Part shown: one piece after another, positions 24,404 through 32,880 of the stretch | Numbering within the stretch: position 1 is the first letter of the stretch | How the letters are laid out: the number at the start of each line of letters is the position of its first letter | Assembly: GCF_002252625.1 (NCBI RefSeq) | Contig: NZ_NQKW01000008.1 | Span: forward strand, 106,556 to 170,555 | Direction: 5' to 3' | Length of the DNA: 64,000 bases | From: Synechococcus sp. 1G10 | Lineage (GTDB): Bacteria > Cyanobacteriota > Cyanobacteriia > PCC-6307 > Cyanobiaceae | The notes under the pieces: generated by a model | The model's database searches: none | What the model was told of the DNA's origin: nothing | What the model saw: the letters and a program-made list of their open reading frames with translations, nothing else | Program-made: the position numbers and the translations under genes

Positions 24404-25519
24404 ATGGCACCCACCCCCACCAGCTCACCACTGCAGTTCGTTGCCAATGTGCGGCTGCTGCTGCGCCAGGTGGATCACCCCGGTGCCAGGGAGCCACTGA
24501 CGCTGGCCCGCCACGTCTTTGAGTGCTTCATCCAGCAGACCAAACTGATCTCCAGCCGCGACAACGGCCCCGGAGTCGACACCGGCGACATCCTCTGCGA
24601 GGGCTACCTCTGCCGCGCCGCGGTGTTGCCCCACCCGGCGCCGGATCCTTGGGACTGGCTGGATGCCGAGCTGGACTGGCAGACGCCGGGCCTGCGGGGC
24701 GAGTACCAGCCGCCGTTTGTGCCGCCAGCCATCACCCATTCGCCGACCTCCACCGTGCAAGCGCCCGCTGATGGCGCCTGCTGGCTCGGTGATCTCTCGC
24801 TGCTCGAGACGCCTGGTGTGCTGCCCCATGCGCCTCGGGCTGTTTTTGCGGCGGCCAGCCTGCTGATGATTGGTGCCGTCTTCGGCCCCGGTGGCATCGG
24901 CGCCCTGGTGCAGCCCGAGCTGGGCGAGAAGCTGATCTTTGTGATCAAGCCTCACCGCGTCTACGTGCTGGAAGCGGGCGACACGCTCAATTCGATCGCC
25001 TACAGGTTTGGGACAACAGTGCCGACACTGCGGCGCGTGAACCAGGACCTGCAGGAGCTGCAGACGATCGAGACAGCCCCGGGGGACACGCTCACCCTGT
25101 TGGCCGGCACCTACGGCACCACCGTCGAAACCCTGCGCAAGCACAACCCGGAGCTGCTCCGGGCCGATGGCCACACGGTGGTGGAGGGCGACACGATCCG
25201 CACAATCGCCGAGCTGTACGACACCACCAACCGCACGATCCGCAAGTACAACCCGCCGCTCGCCGAGTACCCGAGCGGTGATCAGCTTCCGCTGGCCATG
25301 GTGGTGAACGTGCCGGCGATCCGGCCCTCGTCACCGCTGGACCCCGGCCAGGAGTTGCTGGTGCCCAGCGTCACGCCATCGACGGTGCTGCCGGCCGGAG
25401 CCTGGATCTACCTGCCGGAGCGCAGGGCCGTCACTTTCCCCGATGAAATCGACCTGGACGCCGAGACGCCTGCGCCGGCTGCATTGCTGCTGGCCACTGC
25501 CCTACCGCTGACGCTTTGA
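24404..25519 (+). CDS. Triple LysM-repeat phage protein
   Basis: 371 residues. The N-terminal ~170 residues are Pro/Trp-rich with a hydrophobic segment (ASLLMIGAVFGPGGIGALVQ, residues 151-170). Three LysM-like units follow: VYVLEAGDTLNSIAYRFGTT with VPTLRRVNQ (~186-215), APGDTLTLLAGTYGTT with VETLRKHNPE (~225-250), and VVEGDTIRTIAELYDTTNRT with IRKYNPPL (~259-286). The end has DPGQELLVPS. LysM units bind N-acetylglucosamine in peptidoglycan. No catalytic domain is visible, so it may be a virion or baseplate-associated cell-wall binder. Such a protein between portal and scaffold is unusual. Confidence 0.75.
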   Translation: MAPTPTSSPLQFVANVRLLLRQVDHPGAREPLTLARHVFECFIQQTKLISSRDNGPGVDTGDILCEGYLCRAAVLPHPAPDPWDWLDAELDWQTPGLRGEYQPPFVPPAITHSPTSTVQAPADGACWLGDLSLLETPGVLPHAPRAVFAAASLLMIGAVFGPGGIGALVQPELGEKLIFVIKPHRVYVLEAGDTLNSIAYRFGTTVPTLRRVNQDLQELQTIETAPGDTLTLLAGTYGTTVETLRKHNPELLRADGHTVVEGDTIRTIAELYDTTNRTIRKYNPPLAEYPSGDQLPLAMVVNVPAIRPSSPLDPGQELLVPSVTPSTVLPAGAWIYLPERRAVTFPDEIDLDAETPAPAALLLATALPLTL

Positions 25520-25594
25520 GGCGCTGGTAATAGCAAGCGTGAGCGCAGCCCGGATGGGGTGCTCACCTCAACCACAGCCGTGATGGGTGGATCC

Positions 25595-26470
25595 ATGACC
25601 AAGCGCACCAGAGAGCCCCAGCTCCAGCTCCAGCCCCAGGCCACATCGCACTCCTACGTCACCTACGCGCAGCAGCAGCAGTGGCCCAATCAGGAGCCGA
25701 CGCCGTCTGAGGGCGAGGAGCTCGATCCCGTTGATGACTCTGAGCTCGATCCACTTGAGGATGAGCCCCTCGATCCAATCGAGGAACCTGCCACCACGGG
25801 CGATGAACCGGCAGCAGAACCTGATGCCCTCAAGGCCGAGCGCCGCAAGACCAACCAGCTGGAGCGGGATCTGCGCACCCTCAAGCGTCAGCTCTCCCAG
25901 TTCTCCAAGATCAACCCCGACGAGTACGAGCGTCTGCAGGAGGCCGAACGCCAGAAGGTACAGCTGGAGCGCGAGATCGCAACCCGCGAACGCCAGCTGG
26001 AGGCCGCTGCGGCCCGCAAAGTGAAGGCCGTCGCCAAGGAACGCGACGACGCCCTGGCGGAAGTGCAGCAACTGCGCAAGGACCGCCTGCTGGAGCGCCT
26101 GTTCGTTGACGCCGAGGGGCGCCCCGGTGGTGACAACCGCGGCTCCTTCTTTGAGATCTTCAAGCAGCAGGTGGGCAGTGAGTTCCGCCTGACCAAGGAC
26201 GGCCATGGCCGCGACGTGCTGGAGCCGATCGACTCCAAGGGCAATGCCCTGCTCAGCGACAACGGCAACCTCCAGGCCGCAGAGCATGTCGAGAGCCTGC
26301 GCACCCATCCGGTGCTCGGCTTCCTGTTCCAGCAGCGCGGTGGCATCGGCCCCACCACTGTGATCGCCGAATTCGATGGCAACGGCCAAGCCACCAACCT
26401 GCAGAACATGAGCGCCAGTGAGCTGTACCTGGCCAGCTACGCCCGCAAGCCGACCGGCGCACGCAGCTGA
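25595..26470 (+). CDS. Scaffold-like capsid assembly protein
   Basis: 291 residues from the ATG at 25595. A Gln-rich start is followed by a three-fold acidic repeat (LDPVDDSELDPLEDEPLDPI), then a long coiled coil (LKAERRKTNQLERDLRTLKR through VAKERDDALAEVQQLRK), and a C-terminal LTKDGHGRDVLEPIDSKGNA region with an ending rich in NMSASELYLASYARKP. Acidic start plus long coiled coil is the usual pattern of phage scaffolding proteins, which shape the prohead. The next gene in a complete phage would be the major capsid protein, but none is seen. A perfect 8-base hairpin overlaps the stop (26466-26487). Confidence 0.65.
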   Translation: MTKRTREPQLQLQPQATSHSYVTYAQQQQWPNQEPTPSEGEELDPVDDSELDPLEDEPLDPIEEPATTGDEPAAEPDALKAERRKTNQLERDLRTLKRQLSQFSKINPDEYERLQEAERQKVQLEREIATRERQLEAAAARKVKAVAKERDDALAEVQQLRKDRLLERLFVDAEGRPGGDNRGSFFEIFKQQVGSEFRLTKDGHGRDVLEPIDSKGNALLSDNGNLQAAEHVESLRTHPVLGFLFQQRGGIGPTTVIAEFDGNGQATNLQNMSASELYLASYARKPTGARS

Positions 26471-26487
26471 GCTGAGTTGAGCTCAGC
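26466..26487. terminator. Hairpin at the end of the scaffold gene
   Basis: GCTGAGCT-GAGTTG-AGCTCAGC is a perfect 8-base stem that overlaps the stop codon of the scaffold-like gene. There is no T run after it, so termination is uncertain. It could also attenuate transcription into what was the capsid region. Confidence 0.35.
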
Positions 26488-27174
26488 GATGCCGCCGTAC
26501 CTCGCCTTCTGGAGTCGCCGCACAACCGCCACGGTGGTGAGTGCGGCAACGCGCTCGTCTGCGCGCTCGCGAGCGGCTGCCAGGCACCGGGCCGGCTACG
26601 GAACCCTGGTCAGCCTGCAGCGAGCGAACGCTCAAGACAGTCGGCTGATCGAGAAGGGAACCTGGGTGCGCCGCCGCCGCGATGGCAGCAGCCCACAGTT
26701 CGGCAGCACGCTGTAGTCCACTAGGGCCAGAGCCTCTTCCTCGATCAGGTTGGCCATCAGCTCCTGCGCGAAGCCATCCGCCTCTTCACATCAGCCTTGA
26801 CGGCCTCGCTGTAACGACGCATTGAACTGCTCCATCAAGCCCCCTGGAGGGAAAAGTGGTCGAGATGAAGAGACGTCAACTTTCCTGGCAGAGGGAGGAC
26901 CAGGGCCATCTTTAACCTCAGAGGCATGGCACCACCCCGATTCACTCAGAGCAATGGTTTTCGTCGGACTTTTCAATGTTATGTGAAGCCAGAGCTCTTG
27001 TATTGAAAGCCGTGGTTAGACATTGAACATCAGAAAAGAGGGAGGGCTCAAGACGGCAGCTTATGAGGCATGAAGATGCCCAGCCGCAGCTTGCGCAGAT
27101 CGCTTAACCATGTAGGACTAAGAAACACTTCAACCCAAACCCAAACAACAAAACCTGCAAAACGAGCGAAAGAA
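26471..27174. other. Broken right end of the prophage
   Basis: About 700 bases without a supported full gene. A 75-codon GC-rich frame from 26489 is Arg/Ser-rich and unconvincing. An IS3 remnant lies at 26775-26822. From ~26830 composition becomes more AT-rich. This is where the structural module breaks off, so it is the junction between phage and other DNA. Confidence 0.4.
26775..26822 (-). pseudogene. IS3-family OrfA N-terminal remnant
   Basis: Leftward from the ATG at 26822 the codons read MRRYSEAVKADVKRRM, the start of IS3-type OrfA proteins, which normally continue into an HTH. Here the frame turns into unrelated codons and a stop within four residues. Only about 16 codons remain, marking an old insertion or deletion at the end of the prophage structural module. 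Confidence 0.6.
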
Positions 27175-27927
27175 ATGAACACTGAAGAAACCAACGAATC
27201 ATCATTATGTATACGCCAGGAACACTTGCTAGCCTTTGTCCGCGAAATGATTGTCGGAAGAACGGGGCGTGAGGATGACGAACATCCCTTGCCGCCTGGA
27301 CCATGGGACCCGGTAATCCGTGTCGCATTGGAACGAATCAATGTTTTCGGTCCGCACCCAGAGCCTTGGCGGAGGTTCTTGGGTCATCCAGTTCCATGGC
27401 GGACAGTAGAGTCAGTTTTTGGTCCGAGCCCTGAGCCTTGGAGAGCCATTTTCGCCAGCATTCTCGCAAGGCACCCTGAAATTTGGGATGCCATTGGCGG
27501 CGGACAAAACTTCGGCGAGGAAGTCGCACTTAATCCGCAACCATTGCCGCCGCGCTTCGCGTTCTTGATTTCCGTAGCAAAAACGGTGATTAGCCGCGCC
27601 GAGTTGATGCAGGAGATTGCCGATGCCACGCGGCGCGAAGGCGAACAGCAAGGCATAATCATTGTCTCAGGGTATCTCGATAGATTTGTTGATGATTGGT
27701 GCGGTAATGACTTTAGGTTATTGTGGCCGGGCCCGGACCCATTAATCCCTTGGTGGGGCGGCCCGCGCCCGAAGTGGTTTGTCGAAATTCTCAGCGGAAT
27801 CGATCTAGTGGTGATAGCAACGCAATTCGAGCAAGAAGCAAAAGTTACTTTTAGTCAGGATTTGCGGCAGAATTTGGTAGGTGCTAGCGCTAAACTTGTG
27901 GAAGCGGGCATTTCGAAGATGCAATAG
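27175..27927 (+). CDS. Protein with Pro-Glu-Pro-Trp repeats and an LNPQPLPP motif
   Basis: 250 residues from the ATG at 27175; a start at 27070 would add a basic 35-residue leader. Repeated short units VFGPHPEPWRRF, GHPVPWRTVESVFGPSPEPW and later ARHPEIWDAI, followed by VALNPQPLPPRFAFLISVAK. This ALNPQPLPP motif recurs in uncharacterised bacterial proteins I recall, with no known function. The C-terminal half is globular with GPRPKWFVEILSGIDLVVIA. Base composition is lower in GC than the neighbours, suggesting transfer. No partner genes adjoin it. Confidence 0.6.
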   Translation: MNTEETNESSLCIRQEHLLAFVREMIVGRTGREDDEHPLPPGPWDPVIRVALERINVFGPHPEPWRRFLGHPVPWRTVESVFGPSPEPWRAIFASILARHPEIWDAIGGGQNFGEEVALNPQPLPPRFAFLISVAKTVISRAELMQEIADATRREGEQQGIIIVSGYLDRFVDDWCGNDFRLLWPGPDPLIPWWGGPRPKWFVEILSGIDLVVIATQFEQEAKVTFSQDLRQNLVGASAKLVEAGISKMQ

Positions 27928-28556
27928 AAGGGATAAACGGACTAGGTTGGCTGCGAGGGGCAGAAGAGGGGACAATTCTTTGCTTCATTCTGCCTAACGA
28001 TCATAGTACACCGTGCGCAGCCCTAATCTATCCCGTCACGCTTTTATAGTTGTCAAGTATCCCATATATGCCATTTGTCGGCCGTAACTATTGTTCACCT
28101 GCTACGACTCCAGGTTGAAACGGACGGGCCTGGGTTCGTGCCGATGCCAGAGGCTCATTTAGCTGTGATCGATCACCCAGGACGGGAGGAAGGGTTAACT
28201 AACCAACGCGCTTCAACTTGGGCCAATCAAGTACAACCAAGTACAACCAAGTACAACCAAACTAAACCCCTGCGAATCGATCAAGCAATCGAACAACAAC
28301 ACCCAAAAAATGGGGGGTAATACCCCCGATAACGAGAATCGCGCGGACAGCGCTTCTCAAATGTCGCAAATTCTGGAAATTCATTTCTCCGATCATCCGA
28401 TGAACAGCCCTTGTTTGCTCATACCGGCCAAGAAGCCAAAAACAACTTGAGAACACCCGGGCAAACTCATGAAAAGACCCATTCCAAAGGCTCTGGATCT
28501 CTGGCTTATTTCCAAGGGGTCAGGCCCCAGCTCCTGCCAGGTCTGCAGTTGCTTGA
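27928..28556. other. Gene-poor region with three tandem 10-base repeats
   Basis: About 630 bases with no supported gene. CAAGTACAAC occurs three times in a row at 28229-28260. The region is AT-richer than average, with several short direct repeats (CTAACCAACGCG, CAAACTAAACCCC). A chance frame of 81 codons across it has no recognisable content. Confidence 0.35.
28229..28260. repeat. Tandem 10-base repeat, three copies
   Basis: AAGTACAACC is repeated three times with the start of a fourth. Exact copies suggest recent slippage; iteron-like binding cannot be excluded. It is far too short and lacks spacers, so it is not a CRISPR array. Confidence 0.7.
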
Positions 28557-29618
28557 TCAGATGGCGAAAGTCGCCACCACGGCTGCGTGGTCGGATGCCG
28601 GGTCGGACTTTCGCGCGGTTGGGATCTCACTGACCGATGGCAAACGGTCCGTCGCCAGAACGGTGCGGACTTCTGGGATGTTCTCGGGGTTCACAAGGCG
28701 GTGGCTGGCAAAGATGTGGTCGATCAATTCGCCACGGCCCTTGAACACCCGGCTGTAGGGAGGCTCTGCGGGTGGCTTGCCATCTGTAGTGAAGTTGAGT
28801 CGCGGGGCCAGATTCCACATCCGATAGCCGTCCCCCTTGTCGCCAGTGCGGAACGCAGCGGTCTCCAGCTCAGAGCCCGTCGGCCCCTGGATGATCTGGG
28901 TGGTAGCGGCATCGGGCTGGTCGTTGAGGTCCCCGCAGAACACCACGGCCTTCTCACGCCCCAGCCCATCATCGGGATCAGGTTCACCTGCACCAGAGCG
29001 GAGGATCGCATTGAGCCGGTCGCGGATCGTCAATGCCTCCCCGGTGCGGCGGTAGAGCGCGTAGGCCGCATAGCGGTAGCGCTCGTCCTCGTCCTTTGGG
29101 TTGAAGTTGCCCTTCTCTCGGGGATAGCTGATCAGCTTCGACTTGAAGTGGGCGGTGATCACGGCCACCTTCGTACCGTCAACCTCCACCACCACCTCAA
29201 GGGCGCTGCGGCCCATGGTGGCCAGCAGTGATTCATCGGCGGCGGTGCCCGGCTTGTCAAAGGCCGGATCCTTCTGCTGTACCGGCCGGATCAGATCTGG
29301 AAAGGGGCTGATGGACCGGATGGCGCTCAGAGGGCGGGTGGAGAGGATCGCCACTCGGATGGCACGGCTCGGTTCTCCGCCAGCTTCCGGGTTTCCCTCC
29401 GCTGCATGGGGCATCGAATGGGTGAGGGCCTGCTGCAGAGCCGCCAGGGCGCCGTTTGGACCGATCTCCTGGAGAGCCAGCACGTCAGGCTGCTCCTTGT
29501 CGATCTCGGCTGCGAGCTTGGCGAGTTTGTCCTGGAAATCCTGCTGAGCCCCTGGCTTTGACGGGTCAGGAAGGAAAAGGTTCTCCACATTCCAGTTCAT
29601 CACCTTGAAGGCCGTCAT
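28557..29618 (-). CDS. Endonuclease/exonuclease/phosphatase (EEP) family protein
   Basis: 353 residues. MTAFKVMNWNVENLF holds the first active-site Asn, VLALQEIGPNGALAAL the catalytic Glu, VAVITAHFKSKLISYP a strand with His, VVFCGDLNDQPDA the Asp-Asn pair, LIDHIFASHRLV, and the final SDHAAVVATF the Asp-His dyad. This is a complete DNase I-like fold; substrates in this family range from DNA to phospholipids and inositol phosphates, so the substrate is open. No signal peptide, so probably cytoplasmic. Stand-alone gene. Confidence 0.85.
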   Translation of the reverse strand: MTAFKVMNWNVENLFLPDPSKPGAQQDFQDKLAKLAAEIDKEQPDVLALQEIGPNGALAALQQALTHSMPHAAEGNPEAGGEPSRAIRVAILSTRPLSAIRSISPFPDLIRPVQQKDPAFDKPGTAADESLLATMGRSALEVVVEVDGTKVAVITAHFKSKLISYPREKGNFNPKDEDERYRYAAYALYRRTGEALTIRDRLNAILRSGAGEPDPDDGLGREKAVVFCGDLNDQPDAATTQIIQGPTGSELETAAFRTGDKGDGYRMWNLAPRLNFTTDGKPPAEPPYSRVFKGRGELIDHIFASHRLVNPENIPEVRTVLATDRLPSVSEIPTARKSDPASDHAAVVATFAI

Positions 29619-30045
29619 GGTGCTCCTGATCGGTTCAGTCTTCCCTTGGCTATAGCAACATCAGGTTAAATCTGCATATAGGAAGGTGTTCAAGTGGCCT
29701 GGGCTGGTGAGGTCATCAGGCGTGGCCTGTCCTGCGACAACGTGATGGGCGTGGTAGGGGACTCGCCGGGAATCTCCTTGATCGACCCCGAGCAGGCGCG
29801 AGAGGCGGAGCGCAGCGGCAGGAGGCCCGGCTGCTGGACTGCCGCAGCGGCCCTGGCTGTTGGTCCCTGCGGCGGCCACGAGGCGCAGCGGAATCCCGAG
29901 CAGGCGCAAGCGGGTGGTGCTGGAGCGATGGAGCAGCGCGGGCCTGCGGCTGTGACTGCTGCCAACGCCTGGGTCCGGCGGCGGCCACCTGACGGTTGAA
30001 GGGCCCCGCAGGGCCACTGAGCGGGGGGCGGCGCCAGCGCCGAGC
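29619..30045. other. GC-rich intergenic region
   Basis: About 430 bases without a supported gene. Two overlapping open frames exist on opposite strands, both Ala/Gly/Pro-rich and without family features, as expected for chance frames in GC-rich DNA. No clear regulatory site. Confidence 0.3.
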
Positions 30046-30378
30046 TCACACGGCCCAGCGAAGCGGCAGCTCCTGCTGCGGATCGGCCCCGCATTCTTCA
30101 TCGAGCCACTCCACATCCCAGTGGGAGCCGATGAAGCGCCCCACCACCGGCTTGGGCTCGCTCCAACGGCCGGAGGCGACTTCCGCCTCCCAGGCCTCCT
30201 GGTTTGCGGCCCGCTGGGGATCCTTGGCCTTCTTGGCCAGTGCTGGCTGTAGCCACTGCTGAAGGACTGTGCCGAGCCAGAAGCCGGTGCTGAAGCCGAG
30301 GGAGCAGCAGAGCAGCACGACGGCCAGGCTGTGGGCCAGGGCTTGCTGGATGACGGGACGGGAGGAGGTGGTGATCAC
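30046..30378 (-). CDS. Small single-span membrane protein
   Basis: 110 residues from a GTG at 30378 (MITTSSRPVIQQALAHSLAV). One hydrophobic segment follows at residues ~14-38 (LAVVLLCCSLGFSTGFWLGT), then a soluble charged region (DPQRAANQEAWEAEVASGRW, VVGRFIGSHWDVEWLDEECG). A longer version to 30468 adds a low-complexity leader. No family recognised; the composition suits the host. Role unknown. Confidence 0.5.
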   Translation of the reverse strand: MITTSSRPVIQQALAHSLAVVLLCCSLGFSTGFWLGTVLQQWLQPALAKKAKDPQRAANQEAWEAEVASGRWSEPKPVVGRFIGSHWDVEWLDEECGADPQQELPLRWAV

Positions 30379-30706
30379 GGCTGTGGTGGAGAAGAACGCG
30401 CTTCCCACGCACCGGCCAGCTGCGGGGTCAAGGGCGGCGCTTCCGCTCTGCGGTGAGCCGCTCGCCATCGCCCTTGACGCCGCAAGCGACCGCCAGCCCG
30501 CAAGTGCAGTGAGCGACTGCTGGCTGCCGGATGCAGGCTCGATCGCGTTTCACCGCCACCCGTGATGCCCCCCGTCCCGACCTGATGCCATGCCCCCAGA
30601 GCCTTTGCCTGCGTTGCGCTGCTGCCCTCCTTGCCGGCGATCAACGGAACAGGCCAGCAGCGAAAAAGGGCAGCCAGCTTTCGCCAGCCGCCTCGGTGGG
30701 CTGTGA

Positions 30707-31159
30707 TCAGGCCCGGAAGCCGATCTTTCGGCGATAGAGCTCCAGGTGATGGGCTTCGATCAGCTCCATGGCAAGGAAAGCCGGGAAGCCCATGCGGCCG
30801 TTGCCGATCGCCTCGCTTGCGCCTGGGAAGGAGCGCCGCAGGCCCTGGCCTGGGCTGGCCTTCTCAGCAGGGACCTTTCGCTGCTGCACTCCGCTCGGTG
30901 CGACGGCCATGGGCTCGATCTGGCGCAGCTTCTGCTCCAGCAGCGCCCAGAGATACTTCGGGATGCGGGAAGGCCTTGGGCAGCGCCACAGCTTGCAGGT
31001 GGCATCCCAGGGCCGGGACTCTTCCAGCAGCAGCCCGTTCTTGCCGGCTTTGCTGATCTCGATCATCAGCAGGTTCTCGCTCACCGCCTTGGCGGTGACG
31101 GCCCTCCAGGTGATGCCGCTCATTGAGGACGCATAGATCGTGATGGGTGCCATGGCCAA
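30707..31159 (-). CDS. Hypothetical protein
   Basis: 150 residues. MAMAPITIYASSMSGITWRA followed by MIEISKAGKNGLLLEESRPW, DATCKLWRCPRPSRIPKYLW and an Arg/Gly-rich middle, ending AMELIEAHHLELYRRKIGFR. No family recognised; the N-terminal part looks beta-rich. It starts just after a GC-rich inverted repeat (31160-31270) and has the same ATGGCCATGG start context as the gene at 31336. Function unknown. Confidence 0.45.
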   Translation of the reverse strand: MAMAPITIYASSMSGITWRAVTAKAVSENLLMIEISKAGKNGLLLEESRPWDATCKLWRCPRPSRIPKYLWALLEQKLRQIEPMAVAPSGVQQRKVPAEKASPGQGLRRSFPGASEAIGNGRMGFPAFLAMELIEAHHLELYRRKIGFRA

Positions 31160-31335
31160 ACCAGGCGAAGGACCCCTCAGCCCTGCGCGGGGAGGGCAAG
31201 GGGCGCGTCAGCGCCTTGCGCAGCCCTTGCCCCGCCGCGCACGCTGAGGAGGGCCGCCGCCGCCCCCGTCGGTGTCGCAAAGAGCAGTCAGGAAAAGGGA
31301 CCCGAAGGCCCCGGTGAGGCTGCCCCCCCTGGGGC
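31160..31335. repeat. GC-rich imperfect hairpin, copy 1
   Basis: GCGGGGAGGGCAAGGGGCGC pairs imperfectly with GCGCAGCCCTTGCCCCGCCGC (31180-31240). A related block (GCAGGGAAGGCAGGGGGCGC with GCGTCAGCCCTTGCC) follows at ~31590-31640. Each lies just upstream of a small leftward gene. Confidence 0.45.
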
Positions 31336-31557
31336 TCAGATCACTGAGACGGTGCAGCCCTTGGTGCCCTGCAGCTTGCGGGCGATTTCATGAGCCCGCT
31401 GGGCCGGCACGAAGCGCATCTTTTTGACAGGCTTGCCGCGCTTCCCGATGTGCTGAAGCTCAAAGGGATGGGCGCCACCCTTGATCCCATCGGGATAGAA
31501 GTGGACGATCACGCGGCGGATTTCGCAGGCGGGGGCTTGCAGTGAGGCCATGGCCAA
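31336..31557 (-). CDS. Small hypothetical protein
   Basis: 73 residues. MAMASLQAPACEIRRVIVHF, YPDGIKGGAHPFELQHIGKR, GKPVKKMRFVPAQRAHEIAR and an ending TKGCTVSVI. Mixed alpha/beta and basic; it could be a small RNA- or DNA-contacting protein, but no family is recognised. The start may be the second Met (31551). Preceded by the second GC-rich hairpin. Confidence 0.5.
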   Translation of the reverse strand: MAMASLQAPACEIRRVIVHFYPDGIKGGAHPFELQHIGKRGKPVKKMRFVPAQRAHEIARKLQGTKGCTVSVI

Positions 31558-31949
31558 TACGGCGAGGAACCCGATTCCGCCGCACGGCCCGCGCAGGGAA
31601 GGCAGGGGGCGCGAAGCGCCTCGCGTCAGCCCTTGCCGAACCGAGCAGGCCCGTGCAGCTTCCGGGTTCTGCTCGCCGTGGCCAGGCCGTAACGTCTCCC
31701 CGCCCCTGCTGCTGCTGCCGCGTTCGTCTGCTGTTCCCGAGGGTCAGGTGGTGCTTGTTACCCGAGCCAGCTTCAAGGCGCGGGATCGGCCAAGAAGAGG
31801 AGACGGCATCAGGCCATCGCAGCGTGTCTTCTGAGATTGCCCATGTTTGGCGTACAAGTCGGCAGAGGCTTCTGTCTTGATCAGCTGCTACGTGGAACAG
31901 CTCATTACCATCTTGGCGCTGCCTGACATTCGGCATCTGACTTCTGGCA
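31558..31949. other. Intergenic region with second GC-rich hairpin
   Basis: About 390 bases without a supported gene. It contains the second copy of the GC-rich hairpin (around 31590-31640) and then ordinary sequence to the signal-peptide gene at 31950. Confidence 0.35.
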
Positions 31950-32312
31950 ATGGCCCGACCATCCCCACAGTCCATTCACGCCCAGCTTGTAGTCGCAAGC
32001 CTTTGCGCGAGCTTGATCAACGTATTGGCCAGCAATCCTGGATTTGCCCAGGAGAAGGGGTATGGCCAGACCTTCGGGACTACCCCCAGGGAGGGTGAGG
32101 TCTATGACAACTATGTCAAGCCCGGGGTCGGAGGGGGGCAGCCTCTCGGTTCCACCAACATCCTGGGTGTGCTGGACAGGCTGAGTGGCGGTCCAGCCAA
32201 GTTCAATCCCACGCCTCCTGGCTCCGCGATCGACCGTGCTATCAGGTCTTTCGACGCACAGGCGGAACCTGCAGGCCCGACATCTTCCCCGGGGTTGATG
32301 CCGGGTTCCTAA
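31950..32312 (+). CDS. Small exported protein of unknown function
   Basis: 120 residues with an N-terminal signal peptide (hydrophobic LVVASLCASLINVLAS and a cleavage-like NPGFAQ|E). The mature part is Gly/Pro-rich (VKPGVGGGQPLGSTNILGVL, FNPTPPGSAIDRAIRSFDAQ). No family recognised. It would be periplasmic or secreted. A strong hairpin overlaps its stop. Confidence 0.6.
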   Translation: MARPSPQSIHAQLVVASLCASLINVLASNPGFAQEKGYGQTFGTTPREGEVYDNYVKPGVGGGQPLGSTNILGVLDRLSGGPAKFNPTPPGSAIDRAIRSFDAQAEPAGPTSSPGLMPGS

Positions 32313-32341
32313 GACATCGTGTGGGATTCACCCGATGTCTT
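32311..32341 (+). terminator. Terminator-like hairpin
   Basis: AAGACATCG at 32311-32319 pairs perfectly with CGATGTCTT at 32333-32341, with a further GTG/CAC pairing inside the loop. It starts in the stop codon of the exported protein. The trailing T run is short (TT), so efficiency is uncertain. Confidence 0.55.
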
Positions 32342-32595
32342 TGCCGCTCGCGCTGTCATCCGTGCAGAGCCCTGATCGGTGTTCAGCAAGTCAGGGGTAA
32401 TTCATTATCAGCCGAACCCGGAAGGCATCGGCAAGAGCGACCGGTTCTCCTGAGGAGAAAGAGTGAGAGGAGAGGACCATGACGAGGCCAGGCGTCGGAC
32501 ACTGCGTGACCCCGGCGCCAGCTGAACGGGCGCCGAGAGCAGCAGCGCCACGACCTTGATAAGTGCTAGTACATGTGTATGCATCTCATGCTGTC

Positions 32596-32880
32596 ATGGT
32601 CTCCCGCCTGCCGCCCCGTTCTCGGACCTCCGGCGATCAGCAGGAGGAGATCGAGGAATGGCCCTACCTGGATCAGGACGTGCTCCGCCCCAGCCGCAGC
32701 CGCAAGGTTTGTCTCACCTGCCACTGGTTCCGGCACCACGCCGGGGTGAACTGCATCCCCCTGCTCACCTGCCAGCTGCACCAGGGCCTGCTGGCCCAGG
32801 GGGAGCACCTCATCAGTCGCTGCCAGGGTTGGACCGACGACATGACGCGCCAGCGGGGCTGGGCACCGGAAGGGGCGTGA
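32596..32880 (+). CDS. Cys-rich protein, first gene of an intact three-gene cassette
   Basis: 94 residues from the ATG at 32596. The core KVCLTCHWFRHHAGVNCIPL, LTCQLHQGLLAQGEHLISRC, QGWTDDMTRQRGW has five cysteines including C-x2-C and could bind a metal. The same core recurs in broken form at 46079. Proteins with this core are known to me only as unannotated cyanobacterial ORFs. It overlaps the DUF1651 gene by four bases, showing a coupled pair. Function unknown. Confidence 0.65.
   Translation: MVSRLPPRSRTSGDQQEEIEEWPYLDQDVLRPSRSRKVCLTCHWFRHHAGVNCIPLLTCQLHQGLLAQGEHLISRCQGWTDDMTRQRGWAPEGA

Noticed and set aside
28229..28260. CRISPR array
   Set aside because: Units are 10 bases long, adjacent, with no spacers and no cas genes.
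28075..28320. 81-codon frame across the tandem repeat
   Set aside because: No family features; it covers the repeat and shows unnatural composition.
29694..29999. Rightward gene in the gap after the EEP nuclease
   Set aside because: Ala/Gly-rich with no motif, and opposite frames are equally open.
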